Source: Streptomyces sp. B1I3 (GTDB taxonomy: Bacteria > Actinomycetota > Actinomycetes > Streptomycetales > Streptomycetaceae). Taken from it: DNA of 64,000 bases. Within the stretch, counting starts at the first letter, position 1. Each line of letters begins with the position of its first letter. The stretch spans positions 868,001 through 932,000 of the forward strand of contig NZ_JAUSYD010000001.1 in NCBI RefSeq assembly GCF_030816615.1. Direction: 5' to 3'. Below the pieces are notes generated by a model that made no database searches, had not been told where the DNA came from, and saw only the letters and a program-made list of their open reading frames with translations. This document shows positions 32,650-41,224 of the stretch, in pieces. The translations under genes were made by a program, and so were the position numbers.

Positions 32650-34095
32650 CTAGCCGCGGAAAGTCTCCAGCAGCCGCAGCCAGACCTCGCTGATCGTCGG
32701 ATACGCGGGGACCGCGTGCCAGAGCCGCTCGATGGGGACCTCACCCGCGACCGCGATCGTCGCGGAGTGCAGCAGTTCCCCGATCCCCGGGCCGACGAAG
32801 GTGACGCCGAGGAGGATCTCGCGGTCCAGGTCCACGACCATCCGGGCCCGCCCCGTGTATCCCTGCGCGTAGAGGCCGGAGCCCGCGACCGAGGCCAGGT
32901 CGTAGTCGACGGCCCGCACCCGGTGGCCCGCGGCTTCCGCCTCCGCGAAGGTGAGACCGACCGAGGCGGCCTCCGGGTCGGTGAAGACGACCTGGGGAAC
33001 GGCCGCGTGGTCGGCGGTGGCGGCGTGCGCACCCCAGCGGTCGGTCTCCAGCAGGGGTGCGCCCTGGGCCCGGGCCGCGATCGCTGCTCCGGCGATCCGC
33101 GCCTGGTACTTGCCCTGGTGGGTCAGGAGCGCACGGTGGTTGACGTCGCCGACGGCGTAGAGCCAGTCGCTGCCCTCGACGAGACAGCTGTCGTCGACGG
33201 CGAGCCACGAGCCGGGCTTGAGGCCTACGGTGTCGAGGCCGAGGTCGTCGGTGCGCGGGGCACGGCCGGTGGCGAAGAGGATCTCGTCGGTCTCCAGCCG
33301 TTCCCCGTTGTCCAGTTCGACGGTGACCGGGCCGTCGTGGCCTGCCCGGCGCACCGCGGTGGCCGACACGTCCGTCAGGATCCGCACACCGGCTTCGGTG
33401 AGCGCGTCCCCGACCAGCTCGCCTGCGAACGGCTCCATCTTGGGGAGCAGTCGCTTGCCGCGGATCAGCATCGTCACCTGGGCACCGAGCCCCTGCCATA
33501 CGGTGGCCATCTCGACACCGACCACTCCCCCGCCGACGACGACGAGACGCCCGGGCACCTCCTTGGCGCTGGTCGCCTCACGGCTGGTCCACGGGTGCAC
33601 GTCGGCGACCCCGGGCAGCGCGGGGACGACGGCCCGGCTGCCCGTGCAGACGGCGACGGCGTGCCGCGCGGTGAGCCGTTGCTCCGACCCGTCCTCCGCG
33701 GTCACCGACACCTGCCGGATGCCGGTCAGCCGCCCCTTGCCGCGGTAGATGTCCGCGCCGATGCTCTCCAGCCAGGCGACCTGGCCGTCGTCCTTCCAGT
33801 GGGAGGCCTCCTCGTCACGGTGGGCGAGGACCGCGTCCGCGTCGAGCGGTCCCTGCACGGCACCGCTCAGCCCCGGGACGCGGCGGGCGTCGGCGCGGGC
33901 GACGATCGGGCGCAGCAGCGCCTTGCTGGGCATGCACGCCCAGTACGAACACTCACCGCCGATGAGTTCGGCCTCCACCACGGCGGTGCTCAGACCGGCG
34001 GCCCGGGCGCGGTCCGCCACGTTCTCGCCGACGGGGCCCGCGCCGATGACCACGACGTCGTACGCGGTGCTCTGCTCAATGTTGGCATCAGTCAT
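32650..34095 (-). CDS. NAD(P)/FAD-dependent disulfide oxidoreductase (class I-like)
   Basis: The product is 481 residues. FAD motif: VVIGAGPVGENVA (about 16-28). The redox-active pair is in GGECSYWACMPSK (C49 and C54, normal spacing but unusual surrounding residues). NAD(P) motif: VVVGGGVVGVEMA. Second FAD motif: LYAVGDVNH. The C-terminal dimer domain ends WHAVPAYPTISEVWLRLLE, where the histidine of the usual HxHPT catalytic site is replaced by Tyr. It is divergent from thioredoxin, which hints at thiol chemistry. ATG 34095 is used; GTG 34131 is an alternative. Confidence 0.88.
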   Translation of the reverse strand: MTDANIEQSTAYDVVVIGAGPVGENVADRARAAGLSTAVVEAELIGGECSYWACMPSKALLRPIVARADARRVPGLSGAVQGPLDADAVLAHRDEEASHWKDDGQVAWLESIGADIYRGKGRLTGIRQVSVTAEDGSEQRLTARHAVAVCTGSRAVVPALPGVADVHPWTSREATSAKEVPGRLVVVGGGVVGVEMATVWQGLGAQVTMLIRGKRLLPKMEPFAGELVGDALTEAGVRILTDVSATAVRRAGHDGPVTVELDNGERLETDEILFATGRAPRTDDLGLDTVGLKPGSWLAVDDSCLVEGSDWLYAVGDVNHRALLTHQGKYQARIAGAAIAARAQGAPLLETDRWGAHAATADHAAVPQVVFTDPEAASVGLTFAEAEAAGHRVRAVDYDLASVAGSGLYAQGYTGRARMVVDLDREILLGVTFVGPGIGELLHSATIAVAGEVPIERLWHAVPAYPTISEVWLRLLETFRG

Positions 34096-34141
34096 GGGAA
34101 CAGTGTGGTCGTGGGTGTGCGCCGTGGCCACATGGGCAGGC

Positions 34142-34167
34142 GGAATAGGACGGGTCTCGGCGCCGTT
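34142..34167 (+). promoter_or_regulatory. Sigma-R-type promoter of thioredoxin
   Basis: GGAAT (34142-34146), exactly 18 bases, then GTT (34165-34167) matches the disulfide-stress sigma-R consensus GGAAT-N18-GTT. The -10 element lies 45 bp before the thioredoxin ATG. Confidence 0.75.
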
Positions 34168-34211
34168 GTGCCCGGCAGGACCTGACGGCTCCCAGGAAGA
34201 GGTATCAGAGT

Positions 34212-34592
34212 ATGAGCACCGTAGAGCTCACCAAGGAAAACTTCGATCAGGTCGTGAGCGACAACGAATTCCTGCTGATCGACTTCTGGGCTTCCTGGTG
34301 CGGTCCGTGTCGGCAGTTCGCGCCGGTCTACGACTCGGCGTCCGAGCGCCACCCCGACCTGGTCTTCGCCAAGGTCGACACGGAGGCGCAGCAGGAGCTC
34401 GCGGCCGCTTTCGAGATCCGGTCCATCCCCACGCTGATGATCGTGCGGGACAACGTGGCGGTCTTCTCCCAGCCGGGAGCGCTCCCGGAGGCCGCGCTCG
34501 AGGACGTCATCGGGCAGGCCCGCAAGCTGGACATGGACGAGGTGCGCAAGTCCGTGGAGGAACAGAAGCAGGGTCAGCAGGCCCAGCAGTAG
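34212..34592 (+). CDS. trxC: Thioredoxin
   Basis: The 126-residue protein has the active site FWASWCGPCRQF (C30, C33), cis-proline loop IRSIPTLMI, and a C-terminal glutamine-rich extension (EEQKQGQQAQQ). It reduces protein disulfides in the cytoplasm. AGGAAGAGG precedes the ATG. The sigma-R-type promoter upstream fits thiol-oxidative stress control, as known for the solitary thioredoxin TrxC of S. coelicolor; the symbol rests on that resemblance. A terminator follows. Confidence 0.9.
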   Translation: MSTVELTKENFDQVVSDNEFLLIDFWASWCGPCRQFAPVYDSASERHPDLVFAKVDTEAQQELAAAFEIRSIPTLMIVRDNVAVFSQPGALPEAALEDVIGQARKLDMDEVRKSVEEQKQGQQAQQ

Positions 34593-34628
34593 TTCCGTAC
34601 TCCCTGAGGGCATGCGGCACACGTCGCG

Positions 34629-34658
34629 AGGGCCCGGCAGCCACCGCTGCCGGGCCCT
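34629..34658 (+). terminator. Terminator after thioredoxin
   Basis: A 13-bp perfect stem (34629-34641 with 34646-34658) closes a CACC loop and ends in TT. It starts 37 bp after the stop codon. Confidence 0.85.
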
Positions 34659-34683
34659 TCGTGCGCCTGCTCGCGGGAGGTGG

Positions 34684-35118
34684 TCAGCCGTTTCCGGTCT
34701 CCCCTGCGGAGGGCGGCCGGTCTCCGGCCCGCTCCCCCTCGGCCGTCCGCGCCCCGGCCCCCTGCGCCCCGGCGCCCCGGTCCTCCGGCGCACCGGCCGG
34801 GGGTTCCTCCTCCGGCCGCTGCTCCCCCGCCGCGTCGCCGTTCTCCCGCTCCGCTGCGCCCATACGCTCGGCGATCCTGACGGTGAGTCCGTAGTCCAGC
34901 TCCGCGCCGTCCACCAGCAGCGCCTCGACGGTGTGGGTCGACGGGTCGATGTCCACCTCCATGCCGTCGCCCGCGTAGCGCGGGTACCCCGATGCGCCCG
35001 TGTCCCCGGTGGCCGCCACGACCCCCGAGCGGATGGCCGTGCCGGGTACGGGGGCGCCGGTGCCGGATTCCTCGTGCTCCGGGTACAGCAGGATCTCGTA
35101 GCTCTGGGGATGGCTCAT
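34684..35118 (-). CDS. Hypothetical protein, DUF6296-like N-terminus and charged tail
   Basis: The product is 144 residues. The first 85 form a compact beta-rich unit (SYEILLYPEHEESGTG, GASGYPRYAGDGMEVDIDPS, VEALLVDGAELDYGLTVRIAE) reminiscent of small actinobacterial DUF6296 proteins. The rest is low-complexity Glu/Ala/Gly/Arg, probably disordered. ATG 35118 is used. No function can be given. Confidence 0.6.
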   Translation of the reverse strand: MSHPQSYEILLYPEHEESGTGAPVPGTAIRSGVVAATGDTGASGYPRYAGDGMEVDIDPSTHTVEALLVDGAELDYGLTVRIAERMGAAERENGDAAGEQRPEEEPPAGAPEDRGAGAQGAGARTAEGERAGDRPPSAGETGNG

Positions 35119-35178
35119 GCCGACGACGCTAGACATCCGTCGCGGGCCGCGCACGTCGTGACGCCCCGGCCGGTCAGG

Positions 35179-36207
35179 TCAGCTGGACTCGCGTACGACG
35201 GCAGCGGCCCGCAGCAGGTGGTGACGCTCGGGGGCGCCGCCGGGGTGGTGGACCAGCCGGTCGATCATCTCCGCGGGCGGCTGCGCGGCCACCAGCTCCA
35301 TCCTGACGCTGCTGAGCCGGGGCCGCAGGAGCCTGCCGAGCATCAGGTCGCCGGCGCCGATCACCGCCGTCTCGGCGGGCACCGCGACCCCGGCGTCCTG
35401 CAGCGCCCTCGTCAGGAGCATGGCGTACTCGTCGTCGTACGCGAACACGGCGTCCAGGCCCAGGTCCCGCCACCGGACGGCGAGGTCGTCGGCCGATGCC
35501 TCCTCGTACCGCAGCGGCAGCGGCTGGACGTGGGCGTCCGTGTCCGACTCCTCCACGGCCCGGCGTGCGCCCGCCAGCCGCGGGAGGGCGAACAGCGCGT
35601 GTCCGGGCTCCTGCGGCATGACGACACCGATCCGGCGGCGTCCGCGGGAGAGCAGGTGCCGGACCGCGCAGCTGCCCACTTCCCGCTGGTCCATGACCAG
35701 GGCGTGGGCGCCGTCCACCGGTTGCGGTCCGAGCGTGAGGACCGCCTTGGCACCGGAGCGGGTGAGCACCCCTATGGCGTGCGGTGTGAGGGCGATACCG
35801 CCGGGGGACACGACGGCCACGGGGCGGAGTTCGGCCCATGCCCTGGCCGCCTCCTCGGCGTCGAGACCGACGGTCCCGTACTGCACGACGGTGTAGTCGA
35901 GGCGCCGCAGATCCGTCTGCAGGTCGGTGAGGAAGCGCTGGTGGAGGGGGTCGGCCGGCAGGGGCGGGGTGGGCAGCAGCACCATCCGGGTGTGCCCCGC
36001 GCGCAGGCTCCGGGCCGCGGCGTGCGGGACGTAGCCGAGCTCGGAGGCGGCTTCCCTGACCCGGCGACGGGTGGGTTCACTGATGCGCACGGTGGTGTTG
36101 TTGTTCAGAACGTAGGACACGGTGGCCCGGGACACTCCGGCGAGCCGCGCCACATCGGCGCTGGTCGGTACGGAGGTGCCGGAGGGCTGCTCGGGTAACT
36201 GGCTCAT
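35179..36207 (-). CDS. LacI-family transcriptional regulator
   Basis: The product is 342 residues. The HTH at about 16-38 is SADVARLAGVSRATVSYVLN, with hinge YVPHAAARSLRAGHT. It continues with a sensor domain that is less canonical than usual: the first strand motif RMVLLPTPPLPADPLHQRF replaces the GVVVPD type, and the conserved D in VFAYDDEYAM is kept. No sugar genes lie next to it, so its targets are probably elsewhere. Confidence 0.9.
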   Translation of the reverse strand: MSQLPEQPSGTSVPTSADVARLAGVSRATVSYVLNNNTTVRISEPTRRRVREAASELGYVPHAAARSLRAGHTRMVLLPTPPLPADPLHQRFLTDLQTDLRRLDYTVVQYGTVGLDAEEAARAWAELRPVAVVSPGGIALTPHAIGVLTRSGAKAVLTLGPQPVDGAHALVMDQREVGSCAVRHLLSRGRRRIGVVMPQEPGHALFALPRLAGARRAVEESDTDAHVQPLPLRYEEASADDLAVRWRDLGLDAVFAYDDEYAMLLTRALQDAGVAVPAETAVIGAGDLMLGRLLRPRLSSVRMELVAAQPPAEMIDRLVHHPGGAPERHHLLRAAAVVRESS

Positions 36208-36340
36208 GGCGTCGGGCAGTCTTACAGACCCCTCACCACCACCCGTGGGCCGGGGCGCCGCTCCGGGGAACGGGCGCGGCGCGCGGGCCCGGCACAGACC
36301 CGCTCCACGTTTCGCCCCGTGCGGGTTCTACGGTGTTGCG

Positions 36341-36844
36341 ATGACGTTCCAGCATTTCGAGCACAGCGGCAACCGCAGCAGTGGCCTCGGCACGAACCAC
36401 AGCAGCGACCCCTCGTCCGACTTCCCCGGCCGCAACGGCCCTGCCGCCACCACGCGGGCCGATCCCCTCGGCGTGGGCCCGGTACACACCTCGTACGCCC
36501 CCGACCGCGACGGCGCCCCCGATCCCGGCGAGATCGTCTGGACCTGGGTCCCCTTCGAGGAGAACGACGGGCGTGGCAAGGACCGGCCGGTACTGGTCGT
36601 GGCGCGTGAAGCGCCGGGCACCCTGCTCGCCGTACAGCTCTCCAGCAAGCAGCACGACAGGGACCACGAGTGGGTCGCGCTGGGCGCCGGGCCGTGGGAC
36701 AGCTCCGGCCGCCCGTCCTGGGTGGATCTGGACCGGGTGCTGCGGGTCTGCGAGGACGGGATGCGGCGTGAGGCCTGTGCGCTCGACCGGGGCAGGTTCG
36801 ACCTGGTCGCGGGGCGGCTGAGGGAGCGCTACGGCTGGAGCTGA
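36341..36844 (+). CDS. PemK/MazF-family endoribonuclease toxin, solitary
   Basis: The product is 167 residues. After a disordered Ser/Asn/Gly-rich N-terminus of about 55 residues comes the MazF barrel: DPGEIVWTWVPFEENDGRGK, DRPVLVVAREAPGTLLAVQL, then SSKQHD and SWVDLDRVLRV. MazF toxins cleave mRNA. No antitoxin gene (AbrB-like or RHH) lies beside it, and the frame before it contains no candidate. Its last 16 bases overlap the end of the macrodomain gene on the other strand. Confidence 0.8.
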   Translation: MTFQHFEHSGNRSSGLGTNHSSDPSSDFPGRNGPAATTRADPLGVGPVHTSYAPDRDGAPDPGEIVWTWVPFEENDGRGKDRPVLVVAREAPGTLLAVQLSSKQHDRDHEWVALGAGPWDSSGRPSWVDLDRVLRVCEDGMRREACALDRGRFDLVAGRLRERYGWS

Positions 36845-37665
36845 CCGGCGAACTCCCGGGCGAAGGCCGCCCGGACGGCGGAATCGGGAGTGCGGTCCAG
36901 GATGCCGAAGACGATCTGCTCGAAGTGGCCCGCGAACCGTCCGCCGTCGGTGAGCAGGGTGCGGAACGCGCCTGCCACCTCCGCCGGGTCGTTCTGGAAC
37001 ACGCCGCACCCCCAGGCCCCGAGGACCAGCCGGCGATAGCCGCGTGCGGCGGCGACCTCGAGCACCCGTCCGGCGCGGCTCGCCAGGGCTGCCGGGATGC
37101 GGTGTGCCCGGCCCGGCTCCTGTCTGCGGACGACTCCGGCGTTGGGGGCGGGCGAGGTCAGGAACCCGGCGGTGTACGGGGTGTCGAGGAGCCTGCCCCG
37201 GTCGTCGCGGAAGACGGGAACGCCTGGCGAGTGGATGACCCGGTCGCTGTAGAAGGCGGTGCGCTCGGCGCGGTGGTGGGCGTAGTACTCGGGGGCGCGC
37301 AGCAGCGTGGCGTGGAGCCCGGACGCGCGGCAGAGTGCTTCTTCCTGGGCCTGGGCGCCGTTCAGGTAGCCTCCGCCGGGGTTACGGGCGGAGGCGTAGT
37401 TCAGTACGGCCACCTTGGCAGGCGACGCGCCGGTCATCCGGTGCGCCGCCTGCAGGCTGCTCTCGGCCGTCACCTCGATGACCGGGGTGCGGTCGGTGTC
37501 CAGGGCGGCGACGGGCACGGGCTCGGGGCCGTGGAGACGGGTCCCCGAGAGCGCGGTGGTGAGGGCGCGTTCGATCGACACCTCGCGCCCTCCGGGGGTG
37601 CGGTAGCTCCCTGCCCGGACGATGGCCTCTGTCTCGCGCGCGATGCCGCGCAGTCGTGCGCTCAT
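36829..37665 (-). CDS. TIGR02452-family bacterial PARG-type macrodomain protein
   Basis: The product is 278 residues. After a helical N-terminal part (about 1-80) the macrodomain carries LNYASARNPGGGYLNGAQAQ followed by EE. This is the GGG-x-x-x-x-x-x-x-QEE signature of poly(ADP-ribose) glycohydrolases (GGG 97-99, QEE 107-109). The later RVLEVAAARGYRRLVLGAWG and CGVFQNDPAEVA are also family-typical. It should remove ADP-ribose from proteins or nucleic acids. ATG 37665 gives MSARLRGIARET. Confidence 0.9.
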   Translation of the reverse strand: MSARLRGIARETEAIVRAGSYRTPGGREVSIERALTTALSGTRLHGPEPVPVAALDTDRTPVIEVTAESSLQAAHRMTGASPAKVAVLNYASARNPGGGYLNGAQAQEEALCRASGLHATLLRAPEYYAHHRAERTAFYSDRVIHSPGVPVFRDDRGRLLDTPYTAGFLTSPAPNAGVVRRQEPGRAHRIPAALASRAGRVLEVAAARGYRRLVLGAWGCGVFQNDPAEVAGAFRTLLTDGGRFAGHFEQIVFGILDRTPDSAVRAAFAREFAGQLQP

Positions 37666-37812
37666 GGGCGCGCCCCCGTGTGGTGCATACGGGGCATGCT
37701 GGACCTCCCTGCGGCATGGGCGCAACCTGATTTCCCTGCCGCAAAGGCACCCTTGTGCGAAATGCCGCTACGGGTTTGGGTGGTAGGCAAGCACCCGAAA
37801 AGGAGGCCCGGC

Positions 37813-39126
37813 ATGCCCCTGGACACCCCCGGTGACTACGGCCCGCCCATCGAGGCGGAGCCCCTCGGCGAGGACGACGCGGAGGACTTGCTGCGCGGCA
37901 TATGTTTCAAGACGGGACCGCCCCGGACGGTCGGAGTGGAACTCGAATGGCTCATCCATGACCGTGAACATCCCGATGTCGCCGTCCCGCCCGAAAGGCT
38001 CCGCGCAGCCGCCGACGCCGTACGCGCCGTCCCGCTGGACGCGGCCCTGACCTTCGAACCGGGTGGTCAGCTGGAGCTCAGCTCCCGGCCCGCCGGTTCC
38101 CTGATGGCCTGCGTCGACACCACGACCGCCGATCTGGCGCTCGTGCGTGCCACCCTCGGCCGGGCGGGGCTCGCGCCGGTCGGTCTCGGCGTCGACCCGT
38201 GGCAACCCCCTCGCCGTCTGCTCGAGGAGCCCCGTTACGCCGCCATGGAAGCCGCCTTCGACCGTTCGGGGGACTCCGGCCGCGCCATGATGTGCACGTC
38301 CGCGTCCGTCCAGGTCTGTCTGGACGCGGGCGAGGAGGAGCCGGGGCCACTGGGCTACGGGCGGCGCTGGCAGCTCGGCCACCTGCTGGGCGCGGTCCTC
38401 GTGGCGGCGTTCGCCAATTCGCCGTTCCGGCAGGGGCGGCGTACCGGCTGGCGCTCCACGCGGCAAGCGCTGTGGACGGATCTCGATCCGGACAGGTCGC
38501 TGGCCCCCCGTACCGGCCGGCCGCCGCGCGACGCGTGGGCGGCCCATGTGCTCGACACCCCCGTCATGTGCATCCGGAGTGACGGCGACGTCCCCTGGGC
38601 CGTGCCCGAGAAGCTGACCTTCCGGGACTGGATCCGCACAGGTGCGCCGAGACCGCCGGTGCGCGGCGACCTGGAGTACCACGTCACCACGCTCTTCCCG
38701 CCGGTACGCCCGCGCGGGCACCTGGAGCTCCGCATGATCGACGCCCAGTCCGGCGACGACGGCTGGCTGGTGCCGCTGGCCGTCACCACGGCTCTGTTCG
38801 ACGACCCGGAGGCCGCCGAGACCGTGTACCGCACCGTCAAGCCCCTGGCGGAGACGGCGGGCCACGCCGCCGCCCCCCGCAACCCCCTCTGGACGACGGC
38901 GGCACGTGACGGCCTGAGCGATCCGGAGCTGGCCTCGGCGGCGGCAGCCTGTTTCACGGCCGCCCTGGAGGCGCTGCCCAGGATCGGGGCGAGCCGGCAT
39001 GTCATGGACACCGTTGCGGCGTTCACCGACCGCTACGTGGACCGGGGCCGATGTCCCGGCGACGATCTTCCCCACCCGGCCGAGGCCGGAGGCGTACCCG
39101 TGCACGGAAAGGGCCGTGGCCGATGA
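37813..39126 (+). CDS. egtA: Ergothioneine biosynthesis glutamate-cysteine ligase EgtA
   Basis: The 437-residue enzyme makes gamma-glutamylcysteine, the sulfur donor precursor for ergothioneine. It shows the GCS2 fold: TVGVELEWLIHD near residue 38, FEPGGQLELSSRP, RAMMCTSASVQVCLD, and the EYHVTTLFPPVRPRGHLELR block. AAAAGGAGG lies seven bases before ATG 37813. The stop overlaps the egtB start. It is the first gene of the egtABCD operon. Confidence 0.93.
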   Translation: MPLDTPGDYGPPIEAEPLGEDDAEDLLRGICFKTGPPRTVGVELEWLIHDREHPDVAVPPERLRAAADAVRAVPLDAALTFEPGGQLELSSRPAGSLMACVDTTTADLALVRATLGRAGLAPVGLGVDPWQPPRRLLEEPRYAAMEAAFDRSGDSGRAMMCTSASVQVCLDAGEEEPGPLGYGRRWQLGHLLGAVLVAAFANSPFRQGRRTGWRSTRQALWTDLDPDRSLAPRTGRPPRDAWAAHVLDTPVMCIRSDGDVPWAVPEKLTFRDWIRTGAPRPPVRGDLEYHVTTLFPPVRPRGHLELRMIDAQSGDDGWLVPLAVTTALFDDPEAAETVYRTVKPLAETAGHAAAPRNPLWTTAARDGLSDPELASAAAACFTAALEALPRIGASRHVMDTVAAFTDRYVDRGRCPGDDLPHPAEAGGVPVHGKGRGR

Positions 39127-40469
39127 CCGACACCGGCGACACCAGCATCCCGACCGACCAGGAGTTCGACGCGGAGGTGCTGCGCGGGCGTGCCCGGGCG
39201 GCGCTCCTGACCGCGCGTGAGCGCACCGCGCTGCTCACCTCCGGCGTCGACGACCACGACCTCACCGCCCAGCACTCACCGCTGATGTCGCCCCTGGTCT
39301 GGGACCTGGCGCACATCGGGAACCAGGAGGAGCTGTGGCTGCTGCGCGCGGTGGGTGGCCGTGAGGCGATGCGTCCTGAGATAGACGGGCTGTACGACGC
39401 CTTCGAGCACCCCCGTGCCAGCCGGCCGTCGCTTCCGCTGCTGCCACCCGCGGAGGCCCGGAGCTATGCCGCGGACGTGCGCGGGCGGGCGCTGGACATC
39501 CTCGACGGCGCTCCGCTCGGCGACGGCGGCCGCCCCCTCGAACGGGCGGGCTTCGCCTTCGGCATGATCGCCCAGCACGAGCAGCAGCACGACGAGACGA
39601 TGCTGATCACCCACCAGTTGCGCCGCGGGCCGGCTGTGCTGGACGCCCCCGAGCCTCCCCGGCCGACCGGCGCGGTGGCGCTCCCGGCCGAGGTCCTGGT
39701 TCCGGGAGGCCCGTTCACCATGGGGACGTCGACCGAGCCGTGGGCACTGGACAACGAGCGGCCGGCGCACCGGCGTGAGGTGGCGGCGTTCTACGTCGAC
39801 ACCGCCCCGGTCACCTGCGGCGCCTACCGACGGTTCGTCGAGGACGGCGGCTACACGGACGACCGCTGGTGGGCTCCGGACGGGTGGGCGATGGTCCGCG
39901 AACACGGCCTGACCGCGCCTCTGTTCTGGCACCGGGACGCCGGGCAGTGGCTGCGCCGCCGCTTCGGGGTGACCGAACCGGTGCCGGACGACGAGCCCGT
40001 GCTCCACGTCAGCTGGTACGAGGCCGACGCGTACGCGCGCTGGGCCGGGCGGCGGCTGCCGACCGAGCCCGAGTGGGAGAAGGCCGCCCGCCACGACCCG
40101 GTGGCCGGGCGTTCGCGGCGCTACCCCTGGGGGGACGAGGACCCCACGCCCGAGCGGGCCAACCTGGGCCAGCGCCATCTGCGTCCTGCCGCCGCGGGGG
40201 CGTACCCGGCCGGCCGGTCCCCGTCGGGCGCGGGCCAGCTGATCGGTGACGTGTGGGAGTGGACGTCGAGCGACTTCCTGCCTTATCCGGGCTTCGCCCC
40301 GTTCCCGTACCGCGAGTACTCGGAGGTCTTCTTCGGGTCGGAGCACAAGGTGCTGCGGGGCGGCTCCTTCGCCGTGGACCCGGTCGCCTGCCGAGGTACG
40401 TTCCGCAATTGGGACCTGCCTGTGAGGCGGCAGATCTTTGCCGGCTTCCGGACTGCGAGGAGCGCCTGA
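39123..40469 (+). CDS. egtB: Ergothioneine biosynthesis sulfoxide synthase EgtB
   Basis: The 448-residue non-heme iron enzyme joins gamma-glutamylcysteine (or cysteine) with hercynine and O2. The N-terminal DinB-like domain supplies three histidine ligands: LAHIGN (about H64) and QHEQQH (about H152, H156). The C-terminal FGE-sulfatase domain spans from about residue 200 (PGGPFTMGT) to GGSFAVDPVACRGTFRNW. The start ATG overlaps the egtA stop (ATGA). Confidence 0.95.
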   Translation: MTDTGDTSIPTDQEFDAEVLRGRARAALLTARERTALLTSGVDDHDLTAQHSPLMSPLVWDLAHIGNQEELWLLRAVGGREAMRPEIDGLYDAFEHPRASRPSLPLLPPAEARSYAADVRGRALDILDGAPLGDGGRPLERAGFAFGMIAQHEQQHDETMLITHQLRRGPAVLDAPEPPRPTGAVALPAEVLVPGGPFTMGTSTEPWALDNERPAHRREVAAFYVDTAPVTCGAYRRFVEDGGYTDDRWWAPDGWAMVREHGLTAPLFWHRDAGQWLRRRFGVTEPVPDDEPVLHVSWYEADAYARWAGRRLPTEPEWEKAARHDPVAGRSRRYPWGDEDPTPERANLGQRHLRPAAAGAYPAGRSPSGAGQLIGDVWEWTSSDFLPYPGFAPFPYREYSEVFFGSEHKVLRGGSFAVDPVACRGTFRNWDLPVRRQIFAGFRTARSA

Positions 40470-41224
40470 TGTGCCGTCATATCGCTTATCTGGGACCACC
40501 GGTGGCGCTGGGAGAGATACTCGCGGCCCCGGCCCACTCGCTCGTGCGCCAGTCCTGGGAGCCCCGGCGCCAGAAGTACGGCACGGTCAACGCGGACGGT
40601 TTCGGGGTCGGCTGGTACGCGGACGGCGACCCCGTGCCGGCACGCTACCGCCGCAAGGGCCCGGTGTGGGGCGACGAGTCCTTCGCCGATCTGGCACGCG
40701 TGGTGCGCAGCACGGCGCTGCTCGCCGCCGTCCGTGACGCGACCTTCGCCGGCGCGGACGGCGAGGCCGCCGCCGCGCCGTTCGCCGGGGGCCGCCTCCT
40801 GTTCAGCCACAACGGCGCCGTGCGGGGCTGGCCCGGTTCCCTCGAGGCGCGGGCCGCCGCCCTGCCGCCCGAACGGCTGCTCACGCTGGCGGCCCGGAGC
40901 GACTCGGCGCTGGTGTGGGCACTCGTGCAGCACCGGGTGGCCGAGGGTGACGAGCTGTCCCAGGCCGTCGCCGACACCGTCCTCGACGTCTCGTCCGCGG
41001 CACCGGGGTCCCGCCTCAACCTGCTGGTGACGGACGGCTCCGCCATCGTGGCGACGGCGTGGGGCGACACGCTCTGGTACCTCCACGAGCCGGGCCGCCG
41101 CACGGTGGTGGCCTCGGAGCCGTACGACGACGATCCCTACTGGCGCGAGGTCGCGGACCACACCCTGCTGGCCGCGACACACACCGACATTCTGCTGACC
41201 CCGCTCAAGGAGCCCGCCGCGTGA
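40469..41224 (+). CDS. egtC: Ergothioneine biosynthesis gamma-glutamyl amidohydrolase EgtC
   Basis: The 251-residue class II glutamine-amidotransferase-type enzyme removes the glutamyl group from the EgtB product. The nucleophile is Cys2 (MCRHIAYLG), followed by NADGFGVGWY and the LLFSHNGAVRGW block of the Ntn fold. It shares one base with the egtB stop. Its own stop overlaps the egtD start. Confidence 0.95.
   Translation: MCRHIAYLGPPVALGEILAAPAHSLVRQSWEPRRQKYGTVNADGFGVGWYADGDPVPARYRRKGPVWGDESFADLARVVRSTALLAAVRDATFAGADGEAAAAPFAGGRLLFSHNGAVRGWPGSLEARAAALPPERLLTLAARSDSALVWALVQHRVAEGDELSQAVADTVLDVSSAAPGSRLNLLVTDGSAIVATAWGDTLWYLHEPGRRTVVASEPYDDDPYWREVADHTLLAATHTDILLTPLKEPAA

Noticed and set aside
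31521..33032. Long minus-strand frame covering the Usp fragment and the MITE-like element
   Set aside because: Low-complexity Arg/Pro/Ser translation with no domain; it crosses the inverted repeats and two other features.
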